Shown here piece after piece: positions 1 through 8,753 of a stretch of DNA of 64,000 nt (position 1 is its first letter; every line of letters begins with the position of its first letter). Source of the stretch: an uncultured bacterium. GTDB lineage: Bacteria; Atribacterota; Atribacteria; Atribacterales; Caldatribacteriaceae. The notes beneath the pieces were generated by a model, which saw only the letters and a list, made by a program, of their open reading frames with translations, did not search any database and was not told the origin of the DNA. Both the position numbers and the translations under genes were made by a program. The stretch spans positions 1-64,000 of the forward strand of contig CAKZPS010000019.1 in assembly GCA_937139415.1 (NCBI GenBank). The letters are read 5' to 3'.

Positions 1-132
1 ATTGGGTTCCTGTGGTGTGACACCCCTGGATGGCGAGGATAGAAAGAACCATGCCTAACAAAACGAGAAAAGAAGGGGATCTTAAAAAACACTCCTACAA
101 TAAGTTGACACCATCCGAAAGAGTGCAATCCG
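1..132. other. Left edge, no confident gene
   Basis: I see no recognisable gene here. One open frame ends at a TAA at 56-58 and could be the last codons of an upstream gene, but about 18 residues are too few to identify. A long antisense frame runs across the tRNA and is not credible. Confidence 0.4.
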
Positions 133-162
133 TTGACATATTCTCGCTTTTTAAGATATAAT
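133..162 (+). promoter_or_regulatory. Sigma70 promoter for tRNA-Gln and the glmU operon
   Basis: A perfect -35 TTGACA (133-138) and a perfect -10 TATAAT (157-162) are separated by 18 bases. Transcription would start near 169, about 15 bases before the tRNA. It is the strongest consensus promoter I see in the window. No second promoter is obvious before glmU, so it probably drives the whole downstream operon as well as the tRNA. Confidence 0.85.
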
Positions 163-183
163 GAAAAATGCTTTTGAGGATGG

Positions 184-258
184 TGGGGCGTGGCCAAGCG
201 GTAAGGCAAGGGACTTTGGATCCCTTATTCGGAGGTTCGAATCCTTCCGCCCCAGCCA
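184..258 (+). tRNA. tRNA-Gln (anticodon TTG)
   Basis: A complete cloverleaf can be drawn. The acceptor stem 184-190 pairs with 248-254, the discriminator is G255 and CCA is encoded at 256-258. The anticodon stem AGGGA/TCCCT holds the loop CTTTGGA with anticodon TTG at 216-218, and the T arm contains GGTTCGAATC. The first base is T paired with A, as in bacterial tRNA-Gln. A run of T follows directly, then glmU 27 bases downstream, so the tRNA heads the operon and is probably cut from a common transcript. Confidence 0.95.
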
Positions 259-285
259 TTTTTTTTCTTGAGTGAGGGAAGTCGA

Positions 286-1665
286 GTGCACAAGTGGTGT
301 GTAGTGGTTTTAGCTGCAGGTCAGGGGAAACGGATGCGCTCCTCTCTTCCCAAAGTGTTGCTTCCGGTTTTGGGTCAACCATTGATGGCGTATTTGCTCG
401 ATACTTTGGAGCAATTCTGTTTCACGCAACGTTTAGCCGTCTTTGCTCCCTCGGTGGCGGAGGAAGTGAAGAGTTCTTTTGGGGAACGGGTGAGTATTGT
501 GGTGCAATCGGTGCCCCGAGGGACGGCTCATGCCGTGGAGAGCGCTTTACCTTTTATCAGTGACGATGTGGAAAGGGTCTTGGTTCTCTATGCCGATATG
601 CCCTTGATCGCACCGGAGGTCATCCGAGATGTCATCACCTTTGTCGAAGAGGAGGAGGTAGACCTTGCCTTCGTGACTACGGTTACTGCCAATCCACAGG
701 GGTTTGGTCGCGTGATTCGTGATGGTCAAGGACAGCCGCTCTCTATTGTAGAGGAGAAGGATTGTCAACCCGAGGAACGCCTCATTCAAGAGATCAACGT
801 GGGCATTTTTGCCTTCGCTCGAAAGGTGATGGGGGAGATTCTCGCCGCTATCGACGATGCCAATAGGCAGAGAGAGTTTTACCTTACCGACGCCGTGGCC
901 GTGGGTCGGAAGAAAGGATTATCGGTGCGGGCCTTCCCGGTAGAATGGAAGGAGACCTTCCTTAACATCAATAGTCCCGCTGATTTGAGTCGAGTATTTA
1001 CTTTGCTCCGCGAACGAAAGATAGAAGTCCTGTGGGAAAAGGGAGTGAAAATTGTCGACCCTTCCTCGGTGTATATTGATTGGGGGGTTGAAGTGGGAGA
1101 AGATGTGTGGATTTACCCGGGGACAGTTATCGAGGGGAAGAGCGTGATCGGGCGGGGTACGAAATTAGGACCATTCACGAGAATTGTAGAGAGTACCATC
1201 GGAGAAGAGAATACCATTGAATATAGCGTGGTAGAGTATGCTCACTCGGAACGGGGGGTGACGGTAGGTCCTTTTGCCCATCTTCGTCCGGGGACGCGAT
1301 TAGCACAAGGGGTGCGGATCGGAAATTTTGTGGAGGTCAAAAACTCCTCTGTCGGTGAGGGGACCAAAGCCTTGCACCTGAGTTATTTAGGTGATGCCCG
1401 GATTGGTCGAGAGGTGAATATCGGTGCAGGGACGATTACCTGCAACTTTGACGGGAGGAAGAAGAATCCCACGGTTATTGAGGATCATGTATTTATCGGG
1501 AGCAACAATTCCTTAGTTGCTCCGGTACAAATTGGGGAAGGTGCCTATACTGCTGCAGGTTCTACCATTACCCAAAACGTTCCTCCCTATGCTCTTGGAG
1601 TTGGTCGAGCGAAACAGGTGAATATAGAGGGATGGGTAAAAAAGAAACGAGGAGAGGAGAGGTAA
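286..1665 (+). CDS. glmU: Bifunctional N-acetylglucosamine-1-phosphate uridylyltransferase / glucosamine-1-phosphate acetyltransferase
   Basis: GlmU acetylates glucosamine-1-phosphate and then uridylylates it to UDP-GlcNAc, the precursor of peptidoglycan. The N-terminal half has the nucleotidyltransferase signature LAAGQGKRM and a conserved PKVL. The C-terminal half (from about residue 240) is a left-handed beta-helix with hexapeptide repeats, including NFVEVKNS and the catalytic-region motif around GAGTITCNFDG. The length of 459 residues is normal for the family. I chose GTG 286 because GAGGGA lies 6 to 7 bases upstream and the protein then starts right before VVVLAAG. TTG 268 would add six residues and lies next to the tRNA. 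The stop overlaps the prs start. Confidence 0.95.
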   Translation: MHKWCVVVLAAGQGKRMRSSLPKVLLPVLGQPLMAYLLDTLEQFCFTQRLAVFAPSVAEEVKSSFGERVSIVVQSVPRGTAHAVESALPFISDDVERVLVLYADMPLIAPEVIRDVITFVEEEEVDLAFVTTVTANPQGFGRVIRDGQGQPLSIVEEKDCQPEERLIQEINVGIFAFARKVMGEILAAIDDANRQREFYLTDAVAVGRKKGLSVRAFPVEWKETFLNINSPADLSRVFTLLRERKIEVLWEKGVKIVDPSSVYIDWGVEVGEDVWIYPGTVIEGKSVIGRGTKLGPFTRIVESTIGEENTIEYSVVEYAHSERGVTVGPFAHLRPGTRLAQGVRIGNFVEVKNSSVGEGTKALHLSYLGDARIGREVNIGAGTITCNFDGRKKNPTVIEDHVFIGSNNSLVAPVQIGEGAYTAAGSTITQNVPPYALGVGRAKQVNIEGWVKKKRGEER

Positions 1666-2633
1666 TGTTTGGCTTTGTAGAAATTGCTCAACACCTCAAA
1701 GTGTTTTCTGGAACAGCGAATCCTTTCTTAGCCCAGGAAATTTGCTGGTATTTGGATATTCCCCTCGGTAAGGTCGATTTGGGACGTTTCCCCAACGGAG
1801 AGATTCGAGTTCGTATTGAAGAAAGCGTCCGTGGTTGTGACGTTTTCGTGGTCCAACCGACCTCTCCTCCGGCCAATGACCATCTCATGGAGTTACTCAT
1901 CATGATTGACGCGCTCAACCGAGCGTCGGCGGAACGTATTACTACGGTGATCCCGTTTTACGGATATTGTAAACAAGACCGCAAAACCAAAGGGCGGGAA
2001 CCTATTTCAGCGAAGCTCGTGGCTAACCTCTTGGTGACCGCGGGAGCAGATCGGGTGCTCACCATGGATCTCCATGCCGGACAGATTCAAGGATTTTTTG
2101 ATATCCCGGTGGACAATTTGGCTGCTCAATCGCTCCTGGCGCGCTATTTTTCCACCAAAGGATTGGAGGATGTGGTGGTGGTCAGTCCCGATGTAGGAGG
2201 TACGGCACGAGCACGCAATTTTGCCGATTTCTTGGGGGTGGATTTAGCAGTCATTGATAAACATCGTCCCAGTTATTCTGAGGTTATGGTGATGAATGTT
2301 ATCGGTGAAGTGAAGGGGAAAGTAGCTATTATCATCGATGACCTCATCGATACCGCAGCAACTTTGGTTGAAGGAGCGCAAGCTCTCTTGGATCGTGGCG
2401 CTCGCAAGGTATATGCCTGTGCTACCCATCCCCTGTTCAGCGAACCGGCTCTCGATAGAATTCGGGAATCGGGTATTGAGGAAGTGGTGGTAACCAATAC
2501 CATTGCTTTGGATCGTGAGGCTTTATCTCGTCGGGTGGGGGAAAAAGTAAAGGTTCTTTCGGTTGCCCCGATTTTTGCCGAAGCGATCAAGCGAATTCAT
2601 GGGGAACGACCGGTCAGTGAACTTTTCATATAG
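1665..2633 (+). CDS. prs: Ribose-phosphate pyrophosphokinase (PRPP synthetase)
   Basis: This cytosolic enzyme makes PRPP from ribose-5-phosphate and ATP for purine, pyrimidine, NAD, His and Trp synthesis. Visible family motifs are FSGTANPFLAQEI near the N-terminus, the ATP/metal loop around DLHAGQIQGFFDIPVDN, and the PRPP-binding loop IIDDLIDTAATLVEGA. The length of 322 residues is typical. The start ATG 1665 overlaps the glmU stop (TAATG) behind the GGAGAGGAGAGG Shine-Dalgarno, so the two are translationally coupled. A longer frame from 1632 lies inside glmU and is less likely. glmU-prs-ctc-pth is a conserved gene order in Firmicutes. Confidence 0.95.
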   Translation: MFGFVEIAQHLKVFSGTANPFLAQEICWYLDIPLGKVDLGRFPNGEIRVRIEESVRGCDVFVVQPTSPPANDHLMELLIMIDALNRASAERITTVIPFYGYCKQDRKTKGREPISAKLVANLLVTAGADRVLTMDLHAGQIQGFFDIPVDNLAAQSLLARYFSTKGLEDVVVVSPDVGGTARARNFADFLGVDLAVIDKHRPSYSEVMVMNVIGEVKGKVAIIIDDLIDTAATLVEGAQALLDRGARKVYACATHPLFSEPALDRIRESGIEEVVVTNTIALDREALSRRVGEKVKVLSVAPIFAEAIKRIHGERPVSELFI

Positions 2634-2658
2634 CATGATATAGGGAGTGAGGTAATCC

Positions 2659-3330
2659 ATGGAAGAGAAAGAGAAAATGACCATCAATCTGCATCGGAGA
2701 ACTCAAAGAGAGGTTGGTAAAGGCGGAGCACGTCGCCTGAGAAAGTCGGGATGGATACCGGCGGTTTTGTATTCTAAGGAGAGTAAGAGCGGGAAAGTGG
2801 AACTTTTGAAGTTAGAGGCCCGAGAATTTGAGAAACTCCTCCATGTCCGACACGCTTCGCACCACTTACTGTCCTTATCGGTGGAGGGAACCGAGAGGCG
2901 GGGAATTATTAAGGATATTCAGCGCAATCCGATAAAGAACGAAGTGCGGCACGTTGATTTTTACGAAGTGAAAGCCGATCAAAAAATCTCCCTCTCCGTA
3001 CCGGTAGTCATCCAGGGAGAAGCCAAAGGAGTCAAAGAAGGTGGTATTTTAGAGATCGTAACGAGTGAATTGGAAATCGAGTGTCTTCCGGAAGCGATTC
3101 CTGAGGCTATTGTAGTCGACGTGACCAATTTGGAGATTGGTGATGCTCTCCATGTGCGTGAAATTCTGGTTCCTCAAGGGGTGAGTGTTGCCGAAAGCCC
3201 CGATGAGGTAGTAGTAGTCATTACCCCTCCTGAGGTAGTGGAAGAAATGGTACCCTCCGAGGGAGAAGTAGCGGAACCCAAAGTAATCGGTAAAGGAAAA
3301 GCGGAGAAAGAGGAAGCCGAGGAGTCATAG
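2659..3330 (+). CDS. rplY: Large ribosomal subunit protein bL25, Ctc/TL5 form
   Basis: This is a 5S rRNA-binding ribosomal protein of the long Ctc type. The N-terminal bL25 domain (about residues 8-95) contains RREVGKGGARRLRKSG-like text and IKDIQRNPIKNEVRHVDF. The C-terminal beta-domain (about 100-190) contains SVPVVIQGEAKGVKEGG and the LEIGDALHV segment. The last 30 residues are Glu/Lys-rich and probably disordered. ATG 2659 follows AGGGAGTGAGG. The stop TAG is immediately followed by the GTG of pth with no gap. The name ctc is also used for this gene. Confidence 0.93.
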   Translation: MEEKEKMTINLHRRTQREVGKGGARRLRKSGWIPAVLYSKESKSGKVELLKLEAREFEKLLHVRHASHHLLSLSVEGTERRGIIKDIQRNPIKNEVRHVDFYEVKADQKISLSVPVVIQGEAKGVKEGGILEIVTSELEIECLPEAIPEAIVVDVTNLEIGDALHVREILVPQGVSVAESPDEVVVVITPPEVVEEMVPSEGEVAEPKVIGKGKAEKEEAEES

Positions 3331-3891
3331 GTGTTTCTCTTGGTTGGTCTGGGAAACCCGGGGGAAGAATTTGCTTTGACCCGCCATAATGTGGGGTTCC
3401 GGGTTCTCGACGCACTCGTGGACGGGTTGGGTTTGCGGTGGCATAAGCAGAGGAAATTTGCCTGGACTAAAGGAGAGCGGAAAGGACAAGAACTCTATTT
3501 TCTCAAACCCCTCACTTTTATGAATCGGAGTGGTGAGGGGCTCCGTCTTTTTTTCGCTCATTGCCCTCTCCGGGAGTGGGAAATGGTTGTGGTGCACGAT
3601 GATCTCGATTTTCCTCCGGGAAGGGTACGCGTCAAAAGGAACGGAGGAACAGGAGGACACCGTGGTCTTGAGTCCATTGCCGAGGCGTGGGGAGGCCTTG
3701 ATTTCGGAAGGGTGCGGGTCGGTATCGGCAGACCCAAGGAGCGAGAAGAAGTGGTAGAGTACGTTTTAGGCATACCGCAAGGAGAAGAAGCGACTCAGTT
3801 GCGGGAGGGAGAAGAACGTGCTCGCGAGGCACTTTTATGGATCGTGGAAAAAGGTTGGCAGGTTACCATGAACGTTTTTAACACCTCTTAG
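3331..3891 (+). CDS. pth: Peptidyl-tRNA hydrolase
   Basis: Pth releases tRNA from peptidyl-tRNA that has dropped off the ribosome. Family motifs are GLGNPGEEFALTRHNVGF at the N-terminus (catalytic His in TRHN), KPLTFMNRSGEG with the conserved Asn, and HDDLDFPPGR followed by GGTGGHRGLESI. The 186-residue length is normal. The start is a GTG directly abutting the rplY stop, which implies coupled translation. Downstream lies a PAP2-like membrane gene 10 bases away. Confidence 0.95.
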   Translation: MFLLVGLGNPGEEFALTRHNVGFRVLDALVDGLGLRWHKQRKFAWTKGERKGQELYFLKPLTFMNRSGEGLRLFFAHCPLREWEMVVVHDDLDFPPGRVRVKRNGGTGGHRGLESIAEAWGGLDFGRVRVGIGRPKEREEVVEYVLGIPQGEEATQLREGEERAREALLWIVEKGWQVTMNVFNTS

Positions 3892-3901
3892 GGAGACGGC
3901 G

Positions 3902-4480
3902 ATGAGTAAAGTCGGTTTGGCCGAAAGGATTTCTTTGTTCTTACAACCCACTTTTGTAGCCATCATTTTATATGCTTTGGTGAGTTTCACCTATCTCCGG
4001 GGGAAGAGTGCTTGGTTCTTTTTTCTCCTCTCGGTGCTCTTTGTCACTCTCTTTCCTATGTTACTCGTGATTTGGCTTGTGCGACGGGGGAAAGTTTCTG
4101 ATCCCGATTTGCCGGATCGAAGGGAGCGCTTTATCCCCTATCTTGCCATTTGTGGATTGTATGGGGTACTGTTTCTGCTCCTCTCCTTTTTTTCTGCCCC
4201 TCTCCCTCTTTTAGCTGTGACACTGTGTTACCTGGGAGTAACGCTTGCGGGTGCTTTCATTTCCCTCTTTTGGAAAATCAGTCTCCATCTTGCCGGTGTC
4301 GCCGGACCGGTAACGGCAATGGTCATGCTTGTGCACCCTTGGTGGAGTGTCCTCTACCTTTTTTTGATGCCTTTGGGATGGGCGCGCTGGTATCTTCGTA
4401 AGCACACTCTCTCACAAATTATAGCAGGGGGCCTGCTCTCCATGGGCATTACCTGGGGGATTATTGCCGGAATTCTGTAG
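3902..4480 (+). CDS. PAP2-like membrane phosphatase family protein
   Basis: The product is a 192-residue integral membrane protein with about six hydrophobic segments. It resembles the PAP2 lipid phosphatase/acid phosphatase family: a basic loop DPDLPDRRERF before the middle helices, a Ser/His pair in KISLHLAGVAGP, and a final motif RKHTLSQIIAG with a conserved His and Gly. These match the spacing of the C2 and C3 motifs only loosely, so the exact substrate (possibly an isoprenyl or phosphatidyl phosphate) cannot be given. It sits between pth and mfd, where Bacillus has a different small gene. ATG 3902 follows a GGGAGACGGCG sequence. Confidence 0.7.
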   Translation: MSKVGLAERISLFLQPTFVAIILYALVSFTYLRGKSAWFFFLLSVLFVTLFPMLLVIWLVRRGKVSDPDLPDRRERFIPYLAICGLYGVLFLLLSFFSAPLPLLAVTLCYLGVTLAGAFISLFWKISLHLAGVAGPVTAMVMLVHPWWSVLYLFLMPLGWARWYLRKHTLSQIIAGGLLSMGITWGIIAGIL

Positions 4481-4489
4481 GCATACGGT

Positions 4490-7400
4490 ATGGATTTACG
4501 AGAAAGATTGAAGCAGTTGTGGGCACCTTTGATTGGTATTGTTCGAGGAACGGGAGTTTTGACCATCGATGTAAATCCCTGCTCTTTGCGGACCCTTTTT
4601 GCGCTGTGTTTGGGAGAGGGTCAAAACTGTCTCTACGTGACCGCAGATGAGGTAAGCCGTCGAAGGGTAGTAGAGGAACTTCGGGTATGGCAACCTCTTT
4701 TTCCGGAGAAGAGTGTATGGGAGATGAATCTCACCAATTCTCTCGATGGAGTGAGGTGGCAACAGTCTCTCGAGGAGAAGAGCGATTGGATGGTGGTCAT
4801 GACCATCGACGATTTGCCTGAGGAAGTCGAGGAACTTGACTATTTCCTTGCCCATTCCTTCCTCCTTCGCAAAGGACAAGAAATCCGCCGGGAAACCTTT
4901 TTGGATTTTCTCTACTCTCTCGGGTATGTGCGGAAGGATTTGGTGAAAGAGAGAGGAGAGTTGGCCATCCGAGGAGAGGTGGTGGATCTCTTCTTGCCTC
5001 ATCTCGACAATCCGGTACGAACCTTCTGGTGGGGGAACTCGGTAGAGCGGATCCGTTTCTTCCATCCGGATACCCAACGGACCTTAGAAGAGGTGGAAGA
5101 ACTCTTCATTCCCCCTGCAAACGGTTTCTTCCGCACCGTTCCGTGGACTAAGGTTTTACAGAAGGTGGTCCGTATTGCCTTTTTGGATGGGGTCACGTGG
5201 GAGGCAAAAGAAGCCTTTGGGCGCAACGTGTATCTGGGATTGAGGAGAGACCACCCGGAAACGGAGATCCTTACCTCTCAGGAGGTGCCCCTTTTTGAGG
5301 GAAACCTTGCCCGGCTTGTCACCTACCTTCGGGAAAAAACCTACCGCACGGTGGAAATCGTGCTCCCCTCGGAGAAGCTCTCTCTCCTTGCCGATTTCCT
5401 GCGGGAATCCGGTCTCTCTTTCATCGAGGGGTGGGGAGAGGAACACCCTCTCCGTCTCCATCAGGGTTTTTTGACCCAAGGATTTGCTCTCCCTTCCCTC
5501 TCTCTTTTGGTTTTGACCGGGCGGGAAATTTTTGGTGTTTCTTTTGCCGCACCATCGTGGTATCAAAAAACCGTTTCCGCTTTTGACCTCCTGACCACCC
5601 TTACCTCCGGCGAGTACGTGGTGCATGAAGAGGAAGGAATCGGTATCTTCCGGGGGATGAAGGAAATGGTGGTGCGGGGAATACGGCGGGTGTATCTCGA
5701 AATCGAGTACGCCGCCGGTGACGTCCTCTATGTGCCGGTCGAAAATGCGGGGGTGATTCAGAAGTACGTGGGAATCGGGGAGCGAAAGCCGATTCTCAAT
5801 CGTTTAGGGAGAGGGGACTGGATAAAGAGTAAAGAGAGGGCAAAAAAGTCGGTTGAGAAGGTGGCTCGTGAGCTTGTAGAACTCTATGCCCGACGCCAAT
5901 TAGAGAGGGGATATGCTTTTCCTCCCGATACGCCCTGGCAGAGAGAATTAGAGATGTCTTTCCCCTTCCTTGAGACCCCCGATCAGAAGCGAGCGATTGA
6001 AGAGGTTAAAAGAGATATGGAAAGTTCTCGCCCGATGGACCGCTTGGTATGTGGCGATGTGGGATACGGGAAAACCGAGGTGGCCATCCGAGCCGCTTTC
6101 AAGGCGGTGATGGACGGCAAACAAGTGGCGGTACTTGCTCCGACTACCCTTCTCTCCGAACAGCACTATCTCACTTTCTCGGAACGTATGAAGTCTTTCC
6201 CGGTGCGGATTGCGGTGTTGAATCGATTCCGGTCTCCTCTTGAGCAACGAGAGATTCTCGAGCGGGTGAGGAGTGGTGCCATTGATATCCTCATCGGAAC
6301 CCACCGATTGTTGAGTAAAGATGTGGAGTTTCGCGATTTGGGTCTTTTGATTATCGATGAAGAACAACGTTTTGGGGTCATGCATAAAGAACGTTTGAAG
6401 CAGGTAAGGGTAAATCTTGATGTATTGACGCTCACCGCTACCCCCATTCCCCGGACTCTCTATCTCTCCCTCTTGGGGATGCGTGATATCAGTCTCATCG
6501 AAACCCCACCCGAGGGGCGAAAACCGATTATTACTCTGGTCCTCCCTCGGAAGAGAGAAACGATTGAAGAGGCCATTGAGCGGGAATTAGAACGGGGAGG
6601 ACAAGTCTTTTACGTCTGTCCTCGTATTCGTGACTTGTGGCGGGTAGAGAAAGAACTCCGAGAAATTTTCCCCCGTCTCCCCTTGGGTATTGCTTACGGT
6701 CGGCTGAAGGGTAAAGATCTCGAAGAAGTAATGGGGGCATTCTATCGGGGTGAAATTCCCGTGCTCCTCTGTACTACCATTGTGGAGATTGGATTGGATG
6801 TGCCCCGGGCAAATACCTTAATCGTCGATCCAGCTACTTTTTTCGGATTAGCACAACTCTATCAACTGCGTGGGCGCATCGGTCGTTTCGATCGCGAAGC
6901 TTTCGCCTATTTTCTCTACCCTCGTCGACTTACCCATGAAGCCGAGGAACGGTTAGAAGCCCTCTTAGAATTGGGTACCACCGGATCGGGGGCCAAATTA
7001 GCGATGCGCGATCTTGAAATTCGCGGAGCCGGCAACATTTTAGGTACCGAACAGCATGGCTTCATCCAGGAAATTGGTTTTTCGCTGTACCTCAAACTAT
7101 TACAGGAAGAGATCGCCCGCTTACGGGGGGAGGGGGGGAAAGCCGTTAGTATCCAGCCCCGCCTGCGGTTCAATGTGGAGGCTTATCTTCCTGAATGGTA
7201 TATTTTTGCCGAAACGGAGCGTTTGTATTACTATAAAAGGTTGTGGGAAGCTCAAGGTGAGGAAGACATCCGTCTCATAGAGGAGGAAATTCACGATCGC
7301 TTTGGTTCTCTCCCCAAGGAGGTAGAGAATTTGCTCCGGATTACAAGACTGCGCCATTATGCTACAATAACTCAGGTTGAGCGAATTGAAGAGGAAGAAG

Positions 7401-7567
7401 ATGGTATCTATGTCGATGGACCACTCGATGCCTTGAGTCTTCTCGTAAAAAGGAGTCATGGAGGGAAGAAAGGGAAAGTAGTGGTTCAGGGGAATCGGGT
7501 ACGATTGTGGTTTCCGAAGATGCCCTTAGAAGAATTGGTTTCACTGTGGGAAGGAATGAGAGCGTGA
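4490..7567 (+). CDS. mfd: Transcription-repair coupling factor
   Basis: Mfd is a dsDNA translocase that removes RNA polymerase stalled at lesions and recruits UvrA. The N-terminal UvrB-like region covers roughly residues 1-330, then a CarD-like RNA polymerase interaction domain (about 365-440, beginning GEYVVHEEEGIGIFRGM), then the RecG-like motor with Walker A GDVGYGKTEVAIR near residue 520 and DEEQ near 622. The TRCF C-terminal domain follows the LRGRIGRFDREAFAYF motif. At 1025 residues it is shorter than the roughly 1150 of E. coli, with the reduction in the N-terminal part. The stop TGA overlaps the mazG start (GTGATGAG). Confidence 0.95.
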   Translation: MDLRERLKQLWAPLIGIVRGTGVLTIDVNPCSLRTLFALCLGEGQNCLYVTADEVSRRRVVEELRVWQPLFPEKSVWEMNLTNSLDGVRWQQSLEEKSDWMVVMTIDDLPEEVEELDYFLAHSFLLRKGQEIRRETFLDFLYSLGYVRKDLVKERGELAIRGEVVDLFLPHLDNPVRTFWWGNSVERIRFFHPDTQRTLEEVEELFIPPANGFFRTVPWTKVLQKVVRIAFLDGVTWEAKEAFGRNVYLGLRRDHPETEILTSQEVPLFEGNLARLVTYLREKTYRTVEIVLPSEKLSLLADFLRESGLSFIEGWGEEHPLRLHQGFLTQGFALPSLSLLVLTGREIFGVSFAAPSWYQKTVSAFDLLTTLTSGEYVVHEEEGIGIFRGMKEMVVRGIRRVYLEIEYAAGDVLYVPVENAGVIQKYVGIGERKPILNRLGRGDWIKSKERAKKSVEKVARELVELYARRQLERGYAFPPDTPWQRELEMSFPFLETPDQKRAIEEVKRDMESSRPMDRLVCGDVGYGKTEVAIRAAFKAVMDGKQVAVLAPTTLLSEQHYLTFSERMKSFPVRIAVLNRFRSPLEQREILERVRSGAIDILIGTHRLLSKDVEFRDLGLLIIDEEQRFGVMHKERLKQVRVNLDVLTLTATPIPRTLYLSLLGMRDISLIETPPEGRKPIITLVLPRKRETIEEAIERELERGGQVFYVCPRIRDLWRVEKELREIFPRLPLGIAYGRLKGKDLEEVMGAFYRGEIPVLLCTTIVEIGLDVPRANTLIVDPATFFGLAQLYQLRGRIGRFDREAFAYFLYPRRLTHEAEERLEALLELGTTGSGAKLAMRDLEIRGAGNILGTEQHGFIQEIGFSLYLKLLQEEIARLRGEGGKAVSIQPRLRFNVEAYLPEWYIFAETERLYYYKRLWEAQGEEDIRLIEEEIHDRFGSLPKEVENLLRITRLRHYATITQVERIEEEEDGIYVDGPLDALSLLVKRSHGGKKGKVVVQGNRVRLWFPKMPLEELVSLWEGMRA

Positions 7568-8352
7568 TGAGTGAGAGCCGTTCAGGAGAACTCTTTGAAG
7601 AGCTTCTCAGTTTGGTAGCGCAGTTACGCGGTGAAAATGGTTGTCCTTGGGATCGTAAGCAAACCCGTGAGAGCCTCAAGGCGCTGATGCTTGAGGAACT
7701 CTACGAGGCGTTTGAAGCCATTGATAGAAAGGATGAACGAGCACTGCAAGAAGAGTTGGGAGATATGCTGCTCCACATTGTCTTCCATGCGCAAATTGGC
7801 CAAGAACAGCACACCTTTACCATGGATGAAGTGTTAGTACGGATTATTCATAAGATGAAGAAGCGCCATCCGCACGTTTTTGGCGAGGCGCAAGTGAAGG
7901 GAGTCGATGAAGTACTCCTCCGTTGGGAGAAGATCAAGGAAAATGAACGGAAAGAAGGAGGAATGCTCTCCTCTCTTCCTAAAACTCTCCCTGCACTCCT
8001 CAGAGCTTTTGCTATTCAATCCCGTGTTGCTCGAGTGGGTTTTGACTGGAGCGATGCTTCTTGTGTAGTGGCGAAGGTAAAAGAGGAGTGGCAAGAATTT
8101 GAGGAGGCGTGGAAGAGTAGAGATCAATCACAGATGGAAGAAGAGTGGGGTGATTTACTCTTTGCCTTGGTGAATTTGGCTCGTCACCTGAGTATTCAAC
8201 CTGAAGAAGCTTTGCAGAAGTCCTGTAACCGTTTTATTGAGCGTTTTCATTTCATCGAACAGAGAATCCGTGAAGAGGGAAAGTCCTTAGAAGAAGTTCC
8301 TTTGGAGGAGATGGATGCCTTATGGGAGGAGGCCAAACGGAGAGAGTTGTAG
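7567..8352 (+). CDS. mazG: Nucleoside triphosphate pyrophosphohydrolase MazG
   Basis: MazG hydrolyses NTPs and non-canonical dNTPs to monophosphates. Two MazG repeats are visible. The first (about residues 10-110) carries GCPWDRKQTRESL, the metal motif LEELYEAFEAI and ELGDMLLHIVFHAQI. The second (about 135-245) carries KVKEEWQEFEEA and EEWGDLLFALVNLARHL. The length of 261 residues is typical. ATG 7567 overlaps the mfd stop. An upstream in-frame codon at 7507 exists inside mfd but gives a non-homologous extension. Confidence 0.93.
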   Translation: MSESRSGELFEELLSLVAQLRGENGCPWDRKQTRESLKALMLEELYEAFEAIDRKDERALQEELGDMLLHIVFHAQIGQEQHTFTMDEVLVRIIHKMKKRHPHVFGEAQVKGVDEVLLRWEKIKENERKEGGMLSSLPKTLPALLRAFAIQSRVARVGFDWSDASCVVAKVKEEWQEFEEAWKSRDQSQMEEEWGDLLFALVNLARHLSIQPEEALQKSCNRFIERFHFIEQRIREEGKSLEEVPLEEMDALWEEAKRREL

Positions 8353-8753
8353 AACGGATTTCGTGGGAGGAATTACATCAAAGGCTACACGTGCTTTTGC
8401 CTCTGGTACGGGGGTGGAATCCCGATTGCTTGATTGCCCTCAACGCCGAGGGCTTGATCCTGGCAGGTCTCTTGAACACCATTTGGCCGTGCGAGGTGCG
8501 CCCCGTGGCCGTTCAAGAGGATCCCTGGCAAATTCTTTGGGAGAGGATTGGTGAGGTTGCAGGGAAGCGGGTAGTCGTCTTAGGACGGCATTTCGATGAT
8601 CGACTGCGGGAACGAGTAGAGCTTTTTTTGAAAGAACGACAGGCACTTTCGGTGGTGAAAATGGTCATCGTGGGACGGGAAAGTGATTATTCTTGCTTCC
8701 CCGAAAAAGGGGCTGAAGTTCTTCTCCCGTGGGAAGAACATGCGCATCGATAA
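8322..8753 (+). CDS. Phosphoribosyltransferase-like protein, degenerate, unknown function
   Basis: The 143-residue product lies between mazG and rqcP and overlaps both (31 and 14 bases). The pattern PDCLIALNAEGLILAGLL followed by a strand KRVVVLGRHFDDRLRERVELFLKE suggests the type I phosphoribosyltransferase fold. However, the PRPP loop is not conserved: HFDDRL stands where DD..TTG would be expected. It may bind a nucleotide without catalysis, or be an unrelated Rossmann-like protein. ATG 8322 is the only canonical start before the conserved part, but its Shine-Dalgarno is weak and the purine-rich GGGAGGAGG lies just inside the gene, so the true start may differ. Confidence 0.55.
   Translation: MGGGQTERVVERISWEELHQRLHVLLPLVRGWNPDCLIALNAEGLILAGLLNTIWPCEVRPVAVQEDPWQILWERIGEVAGKRVVVLGRHFDDRLRERVELFLKERQALSVVKMVIVGRESDYSCFPEKGAEVLLPWEEHAHR

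Noticed and set aside
95-382. Minus-strand ORF across the tRNA and glmU start
   Set aside because: It covers the tRNA and promoter on the other strand, has no homology pattern and no ribosome-binding site.
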